DNA of 64,000 nt from Chryseobacterium sp. JAH (GTDB lineage: Bacteria > Bacteroidota > Bacteroidia > Flavobacteriales > Weeksellaceae). Under the pieces are notes generated by a model. It had not been told where the DNA came from and ran no database searches. It saw only the letters and a program-made list of their open reading frames with translations. Location: assembly GCF_001507335.1 (NCBI RefSeq), contig NZ_LMAH01000001.1, positions 434,001 to 498,000 of the forward strand, in the 5' to 3' direction. The translations under genes and the position numbers were made by a program. Positions 1 to 8,613 of the stretch are shown piece by piece (the stretch's first letter is position 1; every line of letters begins with the position of its first letter).

Positions 1-2
1 AA

Positions 3-50
3 CATGTTCACGATTACCTTCAAAACTGGGATTTGAACACTGAGATATAA
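3..50 (+). CDS. possible C-terminal end of a gene that starts before the window
   Basis: One forward frame reads 15 plausible residues (ending NWDLNTEI) to a TAA stop, and a strong forward terminator follows 40 bases later, so a plus-strand gene probably ends here. The fragment is too short to name a product. Without the upstream sequence this is only a likely reading. Confidence 0.25.
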   Translation, partial: HVHDYLQNWDLNTEI

Positions 51-90
51 GTAATGAATTGGTAATGAATAATTACCTTCAATTTAATAT

Positions 91-123
91 AGCCTTCGAT
101 TTTTTTTTCGGAGGCTTTTTTTT
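91..123 (+). terminator. intrinsic terminator
   Basis: AGCCTTCGA and TCGGAGGCT form a stem with a T-rich loop, followed by seven or more T. It would end transcription of the gene to the left of the window. Another short palindrome (GGTAAT/ATTACC, 61-77) lies just before it. Confidence 0.75.
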
Positions 124-250
124 GAATTTGAAATTCTTTGTTTTAAACAATAGCAGAATAATCTAAGTCCAATATAATACGTGAGAGGTGTAGATTAAAT
201 TAAAGCGATCTCTACCGCACAGTCATTACGAATTTCAAAATTCACACATC

Positions 251-298
251 TAAATTTGATTAAAAATTTTCATATTCGTAAAAAATAATTTAGATTTG
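251..298 (+). promoter_or_regulatory. two candidate -7 boxes for the ClC gene
   Basis: TAAATTTG (251-258) and TAGATTTG (291-298) both fit the Bacteroidota -7 consensus TAnnTTTG. Neither has a convincing -33 TTG at the right distance. The second box ends four bases before the ATG at 303, so use of it would give a leaderless mRNA. Confidence 0.4.
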
Positions 299-302
299 AT
301 GC

Positions 303-1667
303 ATGCGTAGAATTTTCATCTACTTCCGCCAAGGTCTTAAAACATCTTTCGATAACATCCGAAACGAACAACTGAAGTATAACCTGCTTCAGGCAATTCC
401 CTTTTGGATAGGGTCGGTGATTACCGGTTTTTTTGCGGTAATGTATGCCAAAATATTTGCTTGGGGAGAAAATCTCCTTCATTTTATCCTCAACTGGCAC
501 GACTGGATGATTTTTTTTATCGCTCCAGTCGGCTTTGTCCTTTCCTGGTGGCTGGTCAAAGAATTTGCACCATACGCAAAGGGCAGTGGAATTCCGCAAG
601 TGATGGCAGCCGTTGAATTAGCCAATCCAAAAGAACACAAGAAAATAAGAAGTCTTTTAAGTTTAAAAATCATTGTTTTTAAAATTATCTCATCCGTTGT
701 TTTGGTTATCGGAGGTGGTGCTGTAGGTCGTGAAGGTCCAACGATTCAGATTGCAGGATCAGTTTTCAGAAAAGTGAATGAATACTTACCACAATGGTGG
801 CCAAAAATTTCAAAGAAAAACATGATCATGACAGGTGCAGCAGCAGGATTGGCAGCTGCTTTTAATACACCTCTCGGCGGCATTGTTTTTGCAGTAGAGG
901 AACTATCAAAAACACATATCAACTACTTTAAAACAGCCCTGTTTACGGCTGTGATTATTGCGGGTTTAACGGCACAGACTTTAGCAGGTTCATATTTATA
1001 TTTAGGATATCCAAAAACCAATGATGTTTCATTAATGGTCATGTTTCCGATTATTCTTGTTGGTGGTGTGGCAGGAATTTTAGCAAGTCAGCTTTCTGTA
1101 ACCATGCTTAAAATGAATGACTGGAAAAAGAGAAAATTAAAAACCGATAAAGCCAACGTTTTATTTCTCGTGGGTTGTGCTTTACTAATCGCTTGTATCT
1201 CTTTTTTTATAAGTCGCGAAATTTTAGGTTCAGGAAAAGAAATCATGGAAAGGGTACTTTTCACTCAGGACAAACATGAAGACTGGTATGTTCCTATTCT
1301 AAGAATGTTGGGGCCAGCATTATCCTTTACGTCCGGCGGTGCTGGTGGAATTTTTGCTCCGGCTTTAACAGCGGGCGCAAGTATCGGTTCTGTGATTTCA
1401 GGCGCCATTCATTTAACGCCAAATGAGACCAACGTTGTGATTCTTGCCGGAATGGTTGCTTTTCTTACAGGTATCACGAGAGCACCATTTACATCTGCTA
1501 TTATTGTTTTGGAAATGACAGACAGACATTCGCTGATTTTTCATTTAATGTTGGCAGGAATGGTCTCTTCCATTGCTTCTATTTTAGTGAGCAGACATTC
1601 TCTGTACGATGTTTTGAAGGTGAATTTTCTTGCAGAAATCAGAAGCAAAGAAAATGAAACAGTCTAA
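303..1667 (+). CDS. ClC-family chloride/proton exchanger
   Basis: Integral membrane protein of 454 residues with the ClC selectivity signatures: GSGIP (94-98), GREGP (142-146, gating Glu144) and GGIFAP (348-353), and the conserved Tyr near 435. The stretch VEEL (198-201) keeps the internal 'proton glutamate' that distinguishes exchangers from channels in ClC-ec1, so a 2 Cl-/1 H+ antiporter is the best guess. There is no C-terminal CBS domain. Single gene, with its own upstream boxes and the ribosomal operon following. The ion specificity (chloride or fluoride) is inferred; the GREGP and GSGIP forms favour the chloride type. Confidence 0.92.
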   Translation: MRRIFIYFRQGLKTSFDNIRNEQLKYNLLQAIPFWIGSVITGFFAVMYAKIFAWGENLLHFILNWHDWMIFFIAPVGFVLSWWLVKEFAPYAKGSGIPQVMAAVELANPKEHKKIRSLLSLKIIVFKIISSVVLVIGGGAVGREGPTIQIAGSVFRKVNEYLPQWWPKISKKNMIMTGAAAGLAAAFNTPLGGIVFAVEELSKTHINYFKTALFTAVIIAGLTAQTLAGSYLYLGYPKTNDVSLMVMFPIILVGGVAGILASQLSVTMLKMNDWKKRKLKTDKANVLFLVGCALLIACISFFISREILGSGKEIMERVLFTQDKHEDWYVPILRMLGPALSFTSGGAGGIFAPALTAGASIGSVISGAIHLTPNETNVVILAGMVAFLTGITRAPFTSAIIVLEMTDRHSLIFHLMLAGMVSSIASILVSRHSLYDVLKVNFLAEIRSKENETV

Positions 1668-1734
1668 ATTTTTCTACCCCAGCAAGAATTTTTGTAAATC
1701 ATCAAATTATTTTCACCATATAATATCTGATTTA

Positions 1735-1765
1735 TTGTGTATTACAAATATAATTCATATTTTTG
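1735..1765 (+). promoter_or_regulatory. promoter of the rpsF operon
   Basis: TTG at 1735-1737, a 20-base spacer and TATTTTTG at 1758-1765 match the flavobacterial sigma-A consensus. Transcription would start near 1771, leaving a leader of about 28 bases before rpsF. No S6:S18-binding leader structure is evident. Confidence 0.7.
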
Positions 1766-1799
1766 CACCTCGAAATAATTAACAAATTCATTTAACATT

Positions 1800-2141
1800 A
1801 TGAACAATTACGAAACTGTTTTCATTTTAACTCCCGTTCTATCTGAAGCTCAGGTGGAGGAAGCAGTGAACAAGTATGTAGATCTTTTAAAAGAAAAGAA
1901 CTGTGAGATTGTCACTAAAGAAAATTGGGGATTGAAGAAATTAGCTTATCCGATTCAATTAAAAAAGAACGGATTCTACACTTTAATCGAGTTTAAAGGT
2001 GAAGGAACTGTAGTTGCTGACTTAGAATTGGCATTCAAACGTGACGAAAGAGTAATTCGTTACTTAACTACAAAACTAGACAAGCACGCTGTAGAGTATG
2101 CTGTAACTAGAAGAACTAAACTTAAAGCTTCAAGAGCTTAA
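1800..2141 (+). CDS. rpsF: 30S ribosomal protein S6
   Basis: The 113-residue protein has the S6 beginning ([11 protein letters not shown]) and the [10 protein letters not shown] core expected of this RNA-binding ribosomal protein. It is the first gene of the classic rpsF-rpsR-rplI group, with rpsR 32 bases downstream. S6 pairs with S18 on the platform of the small subunit. ATG start, no Shine-Dalgarno, as usual for this phylum. Confidence 0.97.
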   Translation: MNNYETVFILTPVLSEAQVEEAVNKYVDLLKEKNCEIVTKENWGLKKLAYPIQLKKNGFYTLIEFKGEGTVVADLELAFKRDERVIRYLTTKLDKHAVEYAVTRRTKLKASRA

Positions 2142-2173
2142 TATTACTAACCCAAATTTAAAAAGACAAAGAC

Positions 2174-2476
2174 ATGGCAATAGATGATATGGCTAAACAA
2201 GCCTCTGCTGGAGGTGAATCTGAAGTAAAATTCCTTACTCCACTTGATATCAATACAAAAACTGATAAAAAGTACTGTAGATTCAAAAAATTCGGAATCA
2301 AGCACGTTGATTACAAAGACGCTGATTTCTTATTACAGTTCGTTAACGAACAAGGTAAAATCTTACCAAGAAGATACACTGGTACTTCTCTAAAATACCA
2401 AAGAAAAGTTTCTTCGGCTATCAAAAGAGCAAGACACCTTGCAATGATGCCTTACGTAGCTGACTTATTAAAATAA
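2174..2476 (+). CDS. rpsR: 30S ribosomal protein S18
   Basis: A 100-residue basic protein with the S18 core ([21 protein letters not shown] and [13 protein letters not shown]). The N-terminal extension of about 20 residues ([14 protein letters not shown]) is typical of flavobacterial S18. It binds S6 in the 30S platform. It lies between rpsF and rplI; hairpins follow it, so rplI may be expressed at a different level. Confidence 0.97.
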   Translation: MAIDDMAKQASAGGESEVKFLTPLDINTKTDKKYCRFKKFGIKHVDYKDADFLLQFVNEQGKILPRRYTGTSLKYQRKVSSAIKRARHLAMMPYVADLLK

Positions 2477-2490
2477 GACAAAAAGAAACA

Positions 2491-2528
2491 AGAGAAAAGA
2501 GAAAAGATCTTGATCTTTTTCTCTTTTT
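2491..2528 (+). terminator. hairpin with T-tract between rpsR and rplI
   Basis: AGAGAAAAGATC and GATCTTTTTCTCT pair with one bulge around a two-base loop, and run into seven T. It has the form of an intrinsic terminator within the ribosomal operon, so it may attenuate readthrough into rplI. Confidence 0.5.
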
Positions 2529-2591
2529 TTAAGTTGCTGAATAAATAATTAATTCTAACGATTTTTAGATTGAAGAAAAGAAATAATTTTT

Positions 2592-2611
2592 AAGACAACA
2601 GTCTTTTTTCT
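2592..2611 (+). terminator. second small hairpin with T-tract before rplI
   Basis: AAGAC, loop AACA, GTCTT, then T6. The stem is short (5 bp), so terminator activity is doubtful. The region to 2640 is a pyrimidine-rich tract (TTTTTTC repeats) without a recognised promoter box. Confidence 0.3.
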
Positions 2612-2656
2612 TTTTTCTTTGTTCTTTTCTCTAAAACTAAAAAACGGACAACAACA

Positions 2657-3175
2657 ATGGAAATTATCCTTAAAAAAGACGTAGAAAATTTAGGTCTTGA
2701 ATTCGATACAGTAAATGTAAAACCAGGTTACGCAAGAAACTTCTTGTTACCTCAAGGAATCGCTCTTTTAGCTACACCTAAAAACAAAGCGACTTTGGAA
2801 GCTACGTTGGAAGCTAGAAAAGAAGAAGAGGCTAAATTAATCGCTGCTGCAAACGCGGTAGTTGATCAATTGAAGAAAACTTCTGTTACTATTCCTGCAA
2901 AAGTAGGTTCTGGTGACAAATTATTCGGATCTATCAACAATGCAGATCTTTCTGCAGCATTGGCTAAAGCTGGTGTACAAGTTGAGAAAAAATACATCAA
3001 AATCCCAGGAAACACGATCAAGAGAACTGGTAAAGTAACTGCAGTTGTAAGACTTCACAGAAATGTAGAGTACAACTTCGAGTTTGATGTAGTATCTGAT
3101 GCTCCGGTAGAAGCTCCTAAACCTGCTGCTCCTAAAGCTGCAAAAGTAGAAGAAACTCCAGCTGAAGAAGCTTAA
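2657..3175 (+). CDS. rplI: 50S ribosomal protein L9
   Basis: 172 residues beginning MEIILKKDVENLG, with the L9 N-domain motif VKPGYARNFLLPQG (about 21-34), the connecting helix (EARKEEEAKL) and the C-domain. The last 25 residues form an Ala/Pro/Lys/Glu-rich tail (APKPAAPKAAKVEE) that goes beyond the usual 148-150 residues and is common in flavobacteria. L9 binds 23S rRNA at the L1 side of the ribosome. Third gene of the S6-S18-L9 group, but separated from rpsR by 180 bases that hold two hairpins. Confidence 0.96.
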   Translation: MEIILKKDVENLGLEFDTVNVKPGYARNFLLPQGIALLATPKNKATLEATLEARKEEEAKLIAAANAVVDQLKKTSVTIPAKVGSGDKLFGSINNADLSAALAKAGVQVEKKYIKIPGNTIKRTGKVTAVVRLHRNVEYNFEFDVVSDAPVEAPKPAAPKAAKVEETPAEEA

Positions 3176-3203
3176 GATTCTAAAGAGATTTTCTCAAATA
3201 TAT

Positions 3204-3230
3204 AACCACTTCGCAAGGAGTGGTTTTTTT
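3204..3230 (+). terminator. intrinsic terminator of the rpsF operon
   Basis: ACCACT, loop of about nine bases, AGTGGT, followed by seven T. It lies 28 bases after the rplI stop. Confidence 0.8.
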
Positions 3231-3283
3231 ATGGGTATACTTTGGCATATTTTTTACCGTAATTGACTTTCAATATATAAAGA

Positions 3284-4645
3284 ATGAATTACCAAGATAC
3301 ACTCCACACCCAAAGGGAATTTTTCAACACTCAAAAAACGAAGAATGTAAAATTCAGAAAGATGTATCTCGAAAAGCTGAGAGATCTAATAACTCAGAAT
3401 GAAAATCTGCTGTACGAAGCAATTGATAAAGATTTTGGGAAATCTAAATTTGAAACATATGTTACCGAGATTTCATTTGTTTTAAAAGATATTGATTATT
3501 ATCTGAAAAATTTAAACTCTCTCTCGAAACCAAAAAAAGTCACTACCAATTTAGCCAATCAAATTGCGACCAGTAAAATTCATCCAGAGCCACTTGGCTG
3601 CACCTTGGTTATCGGAGCCTGGAATTACCCTTACCAGCTTTCTTTATCACCTCTAATTGCTTCTATTGCCGCCGGAAACTGTTGTATCTTAAAACCCAGT
3701 GAAATTGCTGAGCATACGATGAGAGCTATGGCGAAAATCATCAATGAGAATTTTCCACCGGAATATATTCACGTTTTTGAAGGCGGAATTGATGAAACAA
3801 CTGAAATTTTAAAATTAAAATTCGATAAAATATTCTTTACCGGAAGTACGAAGGTCGGAAAAATCGTCTATAAAGCCGCAGCAGAACATTTGACTCCGGT
3901 AACATTAGAATTAGGTGGAAAATCGCCTGTAATCGTTACTAAAGATGCTAATATAGAGGTTGCGGCCAAAAGAATTATTTGGGGGAAGTTTTTAAATGCC
4001 GGGCAAACCTGTGTGGCACCAGATTACGTTTTAGTTGAAGAATCTGTGAAAGAACAATTTTTAGAAATGCTGAGGAAATATATCACAGAATTTAAATATG
4101 AGTCAAACTCCGAGCAATACACAAGAATTATCAATAAGAAAAACTTTGAAAGGATTACTCAATTAGTAAATTCTCACAAGGTATATTTTGGAGGAAATTT
4201 TAATGAACAAAATCTTCATATTGAACCAACAATATTACACAATATCAACTGGGAAGATGATGTGATGCAAGAAGAAATTTTCGGTCCCTTACTTCCCGTA
4301 ATTTCTTTTATTAATTTTCATCAGGTTTTAAATTCAGTTTTAGAAATGGAAAAGCCGCTCTCTGCATACATCTTTACGAATAATGATGAAGAAAAAAATC
4401 TTTTTATTCAGAAATTATCGTTCGGAGGTGGCTGCATTAACGATGTGGTCATGCATTTAGGAAACGACAATCTTCCCTTTGGCGGAGTAGGAAACTCGGG
4501 AATGGGAAGCTACCATGGAAAATTTGGTTTTGAAACTTTTTCACATCAGAAAGCCGTTCTAGACCGTGCAACCTGGGGCGAACCAGACTTGAAGTATCCA
4601 CCCTACTCTGAAAATAAAATAAAGTGGATCAAGAAACTTTTGTAA
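3284..4645 (+). CDS. NAD(P)-dependent aldehyde dehydrogenase, ALDH3-like
   Basis: 453 residues, the length of the short class-3 aldehyde dehydrogenases. Visible motifs are WNYP (Asn114, oxyanion hole), FTGSTKVG (nucleotide binding, 185-192), LELGGKSP with the general base Glu209, and NAGQTC with the nucleophile Cys243. EEIFGP is present near 333. It should oxidise a medium- or long-chain aldehyde to the acid in the cytoplasm. It has no C-terminal membrane anchor. Single gene with terminators on both sides; the physiological substrate cannot be told from sequence. Confidence 0.9.
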   Translation: MNYQDTLHTQREFFNTQKTKNVKFRKMYLEKLRDLITQNENLLYEAIDKDFGKSKFETYVTEISFVLKDIDYYLKNLNSLSKPKKVTTNLANQIATSKIHPEPLGCTLVIGAWNYPYQLSLSPLIASIAAGNCCILKPSEIAEHTMRAMAKIINENFPPEYIHVFEGGIDETTEILKLKFDKIFFTGSTKVGKIVYKAAAEHLTPVTLELGGKSPVIVTKDANIEVAAKRIIWGKFLNAGQTCVAPDYVLVEESVKEQFLEMLRKYITEFKYESNSEQYTRIINKKNFERITQLVNSHKVYFGGNFNEQNLHIEPTILHNINWEDDVMQEEIFGPLLPVISFINFHQVLNSVLEMEKPLSAYIFTNNDEEKNLFIQKLSFGGGCINDVVMHLGNDNLPFGGVGNSGMGSYHGKFGFETFSHQKAVLDRATWGEPDLKYPPYSENKIKWIKKLL

Positions 4646-4648
4646 AAT

Positions 4649-4677
4649 AAAAAAACCGAGAATATTCTCGGTTTTTT
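4649..4677. terminator. bidirectional terminator between convergent genes
   Basis: AAAAAACCGAGAA and TTCTCGGTTTTTT form a perfect palindrome with A and T tracts on the two sides, so it can serve both the aldehyde dehydrogenase gene and the thioredoxin-like gene. Confidence 0.85.
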
Positions 4678-4678
4678 G

Positions 4679-5263
4679 TTATGATTTTGTTGTCCAGGTA
4701 TTGAAAAATTCTTTTACTTTTTCCAGACTGTAGCCTTTTCCTTCTTCCAGAACATCACTTTTCTGTACGTGGATCATTTTACCGTTTTGATCTAGAACAA
4801 TAAATACCGGATAACCGAATTGATCTCCCGGATTTCCGTATTTAGAAAAAACTTTTTCGTTTTTATTTTCCGGCGAGTAATTGAGATGATAATACAGATA
4901 ATTATCATCTACCAGTTTCTTCAACTCAGGAGTTGTCTGTACATACTGATTGAATCTCAAACACCAGATGCACCAGTTTCCACCTGCCTGAATCATAATA
5001 TTCTTCTTTTCCTTTTTAGCCTTGGCTATCAAATTTTCAATATCTTTTTCTGCATCAGCTTTTGCATCATAAGGCTTCGGAAGTTTTGCTTTTTCTTCAG
5101 CCGCTTTTTTCTTTGCTTCAAGTTCCTGATGATCAGTTTTTACGATTAAAGCTTTCTTATCAGAATTCTTACCTTCCGGCGTAATCTTTATATCTTGTGC
5201 AAATACAAAACTTCCCAATGTAAGAAAACTAAGTATTGCTAAATTTTGTGAAATCTTTTTCAT
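4679..5263 (-). CDS. secreted thioredoxin-fold protein with a CxxC site
   Basis: 194 residues. Residues 1-22 form a Sec signal peptide (cleavage likely after VFA). A charged helical linker (about 45-90) leads to a thioredoxin-like domain with WCIWC (Cys98, Cys101) and a cis-Pro loop GYPVF (Pro152). It probably acts as a thiol-disulfide reductase or isomerase in the periplasm. The CIWC active site and the missing peroxidase residues fit the thioredoxin_7/DUF255-like group rather than TlpA. Transcribed alone, divergent from the acyltransferase gene. Confidence 0.82.
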   Translation of the reverse strand: MKKISQNLAILSFLTLGSFVFAQDIKITPEGKNSDKKALIVKTDHQELEAKKKAAEEKAKLPKPYDAKADAEKDIENLIAKAKKEKKNIMIQAGGNWCIWCLRFNQYVQTTPELKKLVDDNYLYYHLNYSPENKNEKVFSKYGNPGDQFGYPVFIVLDQNGKMIHVQKSDVLEEGKGYSLEKVKEFFNTWTTKS

Positions 5264-5326
5264 ACTATAAAATTAAAAAAATAATACTTAACTGCAGCAA
5301 AAATGAAACCATAATTTTATTATTAC

Positions 5327-5334
5327 TAAATTTG
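5327..5334 (+). promoter_or_regulatory. candidate -7 box for the acyltransferase gene
   Basis: TAAATTTG fits TAnnTTTG and ends eight bases before the ATG at 5343; the transcript would be nearly leaderless. No clear -33 TTG is seen. Confidence 0.4.
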
Positions 5335-5342
5335 TAAACTTT

Positions 5343-6227
5343 ATGAATTTTCTGATAAAAATACTTTACCTCATTTCAAAAATGCCGCTAAGAATATTGT
5401 ATATTTTTTCGGACATTATTTTCTTTCTCAATTATTACTTTGTAGGATATAGAAAGAAGATTATCACTAAGAATCTCAAAAATTCCTTCCCTGAAAAATC
5501 TGACGAAGAAATTGCTCAGATTAGAAAGAAATTCTACTTAAATTTCTCAGATTACTTAGCTGAAACTATTAAGTCTTTTACCATGTCTGAAACGGAAACG
5601 AAAGTAAGAATGCAGCACATTAATCAGCATTTATTTCATGAAGCAAAGGCAGAAGGGAAAAATATTATTCTTCTTGCAGGTCATGTTTTCAATTGGGAAT
5701 GGATGAATACTTTGGCCACAATCGTTCCACAAAACAACTGTCATCCTGTCTACAGAAGAGTAAACAGTAATTTCTGGGAAGACCAGATGAAGAAAGTGAG
5801 AAGCAAGTTTGGAAATGTTGCATTGGAAGCCAATGAGGTAATTCTTAATATTTTCAGAAATAAAAATGATGGAGATTCTATCTATCTTTTTGTTGCTGAT
5901 CAAACACCACACGTTGCACACGTTAATTACGGGTTAGAATTTCTTAATCAAAGAACACCTGCATTTATTGGTTATGATAAATTGGCAACAAGAATGGATC
6001 TCGTTTTTATTTACACAGAAATGAGAAAAGTAAAGCGGGGACATTATCAAATCAACTATCACAGGATGGAACCTGAAGGAGAAAAATTCGTGAACAATGA
6101 AGTTGTAAAAAAGTTTCATCAATTATTAGAAAACACCATAAAAAAAAGACCCGATAATTATCTTTGGTCTCACAGAAAATGGAAATATCAGGATTCTATC
6201 AAAACTTTTGATTCTGAAAAAATTTAA
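5343..6227 (+). CDS. lysophospholipid/lipid A-type acyltransferase (LpxL/HtrB family)
   Basis: 294 residues with a hydrophobic N-terminal segment (about 1-35) that would anchor it to the inner membrane. GHVFNWEW carries the catalytic HX4E motif (His114, Glu119), and a second conserved block, VADQTPH, lies near 183. Enzymes of this family transfer acyl chains to Kdo-lipid A or related lipids. A glycosyltransferase starts 6 bases downstream, so the two probably act in envelope lipid or glycan assembly. Whether it is the true lipid A acyltransferase or one for another envelope lipid cannot be decided here. Confidence 0.85.
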   Translation: MNFLIKILYLISKMPLRILYIFSDIIFFLNYYFVGYRKKIITKNLKNSFPEKSDEEIAQIRKKFYLNFSDYLAETIKSFTMSETETKVRMQHINQHLFHEAKAEGKNIILLAGHVFNWEWMNTLATIVPQNNCHPVYRRVNSNFWEDQMKKVRSKFGNVALEANEVILNIFRNKNDGDSIYLFVADQTPHVAHVNYGLEFLNQRTPAFIGYDKLATRMDLVFIYTEMRKVKRGHYQINYHRMEPEGEKFVNNEVVKKFHQLLENTIKKRPDNYLWSHRKWKYQDSIKTFDSEKI

Positions 6228-6233
6228 ATATCA

Positions 6234-7217
6234 ATGTCAGAAAAATTAGCCATTGTCATTCTCAACTGGAACGGTAAAAGTTGGTTAGAGAAATTTCTTC
6301 CGAGCGTAGTTACCTATTCTGAGAATGCTGAAATCTATGTCATCGATAATTTTTCTGATGACGATTCTGTCAATTTTTTAAAAACTGAATTTCCAATTGT
6401 AAAAATTGTGATAAATGACAAAAATTACGGTTTTGCAGGTGGGTATAATGAAGGTTTGAAAAAAATTGATGCGGAATATTACTGTCTCTTAAATTCAGAT
6501 GTAGAAGTCACCGAAAACTGGATTGAACCTATTTTAAATTTATTCAAGAAAAATCCTGAAATTGCAGCCATTCAGCCTAAAATTTTATCACAAAGTCGTA
6601 AAAATTACTTCGAATTTGCCGGAGCAGCAGGTGGTCTGATTGATAATTTGGGATATCCATACTGTAGAGGACGAATTTTTGATGACGTCGAAGAAGATAA
6701 AGGCCAATATGAGGACCAGGTTGAAATTTTCTGGGCTTCGGGATGCTGCCTTTTTATCAGATCTAAAGATTTCCGAGACCAAAATGGCTTTGATGAGAGA
6801 TTTTTTGCGCATCAGGAAGAAATCGATTTATGTTGGAGATTAATAAATTCGGGGAGAAAAATATACTACAGCGGACAATCAAAAGTATATCACGTAGGTG
6901 GGGGAACTTTAAATAAACAGAGTCCACAAAAGACGTTTCTCAACATTAGAAATAATCTCTCAATGATGTTGAAAAACCTTCCTTTTCCAAACGTGATTTG
7001 GGTTCTGTTTTTCAGAATGGTTCTTGACGGAGCAGCTGCGTTTTATTTTGCTTATAAAAATGGATTATCACATCTATGGGCAGTTCTACGTGGACATTTT
7101 GGTTTCTATGCCCAAGTTCCGGGAACTTTAAAATTAAGACAGAAAAATCAAATCAAAAAGTACTACCAAACGGAATGGCTTATTTTTAAGCATTTTTTGG
7201 GTAGTAAAAAAGCTTAA
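6234..7217 (+). CDS. family 2 glycosyltransferase
   Basis: 327 residues. The GT-A fold is seen in VILNWNGKSWLE (8-19), VIDNFSDDDS (36-45), GFAGGYNEGL and LLNSDVEV (metal-binding Asp89), with the catalytic-base region HQEEIDLCWR (193-202). The order resembles the rhamnosyltransferase-like GT2 subgroup. A C-terminal hydrophobic stretch (VIWVLFFRMV and following) suggests membrane association. It is co-transcribed with the acyltransferase gene. Donor and acceptor sugars are unknown. Confidence 0.88.
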   Translation: MSEKLAIVILNWNGKSWLEKFLPSVVTYSENAEIYVIDNFSDDDSVNFLKTEFPIVKIVINDKNYGFAGGYNEGLKKIDAEYYCLLNSDVEVTENWIEPILNLFKKNPEIAAIQPKILSQSRKNYFEFAGAAGGLIDNLGYPYCRGRIFDDVEEDKGQYEDQVEIFWASGCCLFIRSKDFRDQNGFDERFFAHQEEIDLCWRLINSGRKIYYSGQSKVYHVGGGTLNKQSPQKTFLNIRNNLSMMLKNLPFPNVIWVLFFRMVLDGAAAFYFAYKNGLSHLWAVLRGHFGFYAQVPGTLKLRQKNQIKKYYQTEWLIFKHFLGSKKA

Positions 7218-7244
7218 AGTGTGAAAAAATAAAAATAATTTTCA

Positions 7245-7352
7245 CCACAAAAGCGACAGAAAAATTAAAAACTACAAAAATTTTGGTAAAAAGTAAAGAA
7301 CTTATTTTTCCCAATTTTTGAAAATCATTTAAAGTAATTAAAGCTTTTGTGG
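7245..7352. repeat. inverted repeat element in the intergenic region
   Basis: CCACAAAAGC (7245-7254) and its exact reverse complement GCTTTTGTGG (7343-7352) flank 88 bases of AT-rich sequence. There is no ORF inside. Similar 'ccacaaaagc...cttttgtgg' elements are, from memory, dispersed in flavobacterial genomes; copy number was not checked. Confidence 0.45.
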
Positions 7353-7392
7353 CCTTTACTTAAAAAATCACACATCAATTATAAAAAATCAA

Positions 7393-7947
7393 ATGGATTT
7401 CTGCGCAATAGATTTTGAAACAGCAACTAACGAAAGACATTCTGCTTGTGAATTGGGAATTTGCGTCGTTGAAAATTCACAAATTGTCACTACTAAAACA
7501 TGGTTGATAAAACCGCCGAGCTTTCCTTATTTTAATCAACGAAATATTGATGTACACGGTATTGTACCCAATGATGTAAAGGATGCTCCCACTTTTGATG
7601 AAATTTGGTACGAAGTACAAGACATGATGTACGGAACTCTGATGATAGCTCACAATGCGAGTTTTGATGCGGGAGTTTTAAGAAGCTGTCTTGATTATTA
7701 TGGAATATTTAAGCCTAATTTAAACTATCTATGTAGCATTCAGGTTGCGAAAAAATCTTGGAATTATCTACCTAAATATGGTTTAAAACATCTAGCAGAA
7801 CAACATCAGATTAAGTTTAATCACCATAGAGCTGGTGATGATGCCGAAGCGTGCGCAAGAATAGCATTATTAGGTTTTGAGAAGCTTATTATCACGAGCA
7901 CAGATGAGATACATGACTATTTTCAGACTAAGCTTAAGAAGTTGTGA
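7393..7947 (+). CDS. DEDDh 3'-5' exonuclease (DnaQ-like)
   Basis: 184 residues forming one RNase T/DnaQ exonuclease domain. Exo I is AIDFET (Asp7, Glu9), Exo II is HNASFD (Asp92) and Exo III is HHRAGDD (His145, Asp150), which makes it the DEDDh type. Its length matches stand-alone epsilon-like exonucleases, not the polymerase III epsilon subunit with a polymerase-binding tail. Likely a DNA or RNA trimming or proofreading role. It is alone on its transcript, downstream of a repeat element. Confidence 0.88.
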   Translation: MDFCAIDFETATNERHSACELGICVVENSQIVTTKTWLIKPPSFPYFNQRNIDVHGIVPNDVKDAPTFDEIWYEVQDMMYGTLMIAHNASFDAGVLRSCLDYYGIFKPNLNYLCSIQVAKKSWNYLPKYGLKHLAEQHQIKFNHHRAGDDAEACARIALLGFEKLIITSTDEIHDYFQTKLKKL

Positions 7948-8145
7948 TTTGTAAATGCTATTTTGATTCCTAGAATAACTTACAAAGCAATCAACAAATA
8001 ACCTTATAAATCAAAATCTATAATGTATCATACTATTGATTTATCTAAAAAATTACATTCCAACTTGAGCGATAGTTTCATCAATGCTTATAAACGAAGT
8101 TCTTTGTTGCCGAACAATCTTATTTATATTGTTTTGTAAATATAT

Positions 8146-8532
8146 TTAATTGACAAGTATGGCAGAAAGCAAATTGAATTTTGGAATATCAATCTCTAGA
8201 TTTTCATGAGTTTCTTCATTTCTTACCAAATACAGACCACTCATATTTCCGACACCTGACCTTAGCATAACGTTTGAAAAATAAGCAAACTGTTCGTTAG
8301 GCTGTATCTCAGGAGTAAGTCCGATGACTCCATCTCCTACAACTTCAGTAAAACCAAATCCTACATCAAAGATGAGCCATTTTCTTTTGAGAATTTTGAT
8401 AGGGAAATCTGATCCATTTTCAATCACAATGTTGTACTTAAAAACAAAGCGGTTTTCAGAAGGATACGAGTTTTTGCTATCATATTCAGGAGTTACAGAC
8501 ACCTTAATATTCGAAGTAATTTTTGAAAACAT
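8146..8532 (-). CDS. apaG: ApaG-family protein (DUF525)
   Basis: 128 residues of the ApaG fold with the recognisable YNIVIENGSDFPIKILKRKW and GEGVIG-like (GDGVIGLTPEIQP) blocks and the FxY segment QFAYFSNVMLRSGVGNMSG. It is a soluble fibronectin-III-like domain. In enterobacteria ApaG is linked to Co2+/Mg2+ tolerance, but the biochemical role is unclear. The transcript follows the terminator of the sucA-sucB operon on the same strand. The 198 bases between its stop and the exonuclease gene show nothing else. Confidence 0.88.
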   Translation of the reverse strand: MFSKITSNIKVSVTPEYDSKNSYPSENRFVFKYNIVIENGSDFPIKILKRKWLIFDVGFGFTEVVGDGVIGLTPEIQPNEQFAYFSNVMLRSGVGNMSGLYLVRNEETHENLEIDIPKFNLLSAILVN

Positions 8533-8555
8533 TTTGTTCGTTTTGTTGTTTGATA

Positions 8556-8586
8556 CAAAAATCTCGCCTTTTTTGAAGGCGAGATT
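8556..8586 (-). terminator. intrinsic terminator of the sucA-sucB operon
   Basis: On the minus strand ATCTCGCC and GGCGAGAT pair around a short A/T loop, followed by TTTTTG. It lies between sucB and apaG. Confidence 0.75.
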
Positions 8587-8613
8587 ATATGCGATGTTAT
8601 AAAAATTGATTTA

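Noticed and set aside
3220..3402. 60-codon forward frame between rplI and the aldehyde dehydrogenase gene
   Set aside because: It overlaps the terminator and the aldehyde dehydrogenase coding start in another frame; no family likeness.
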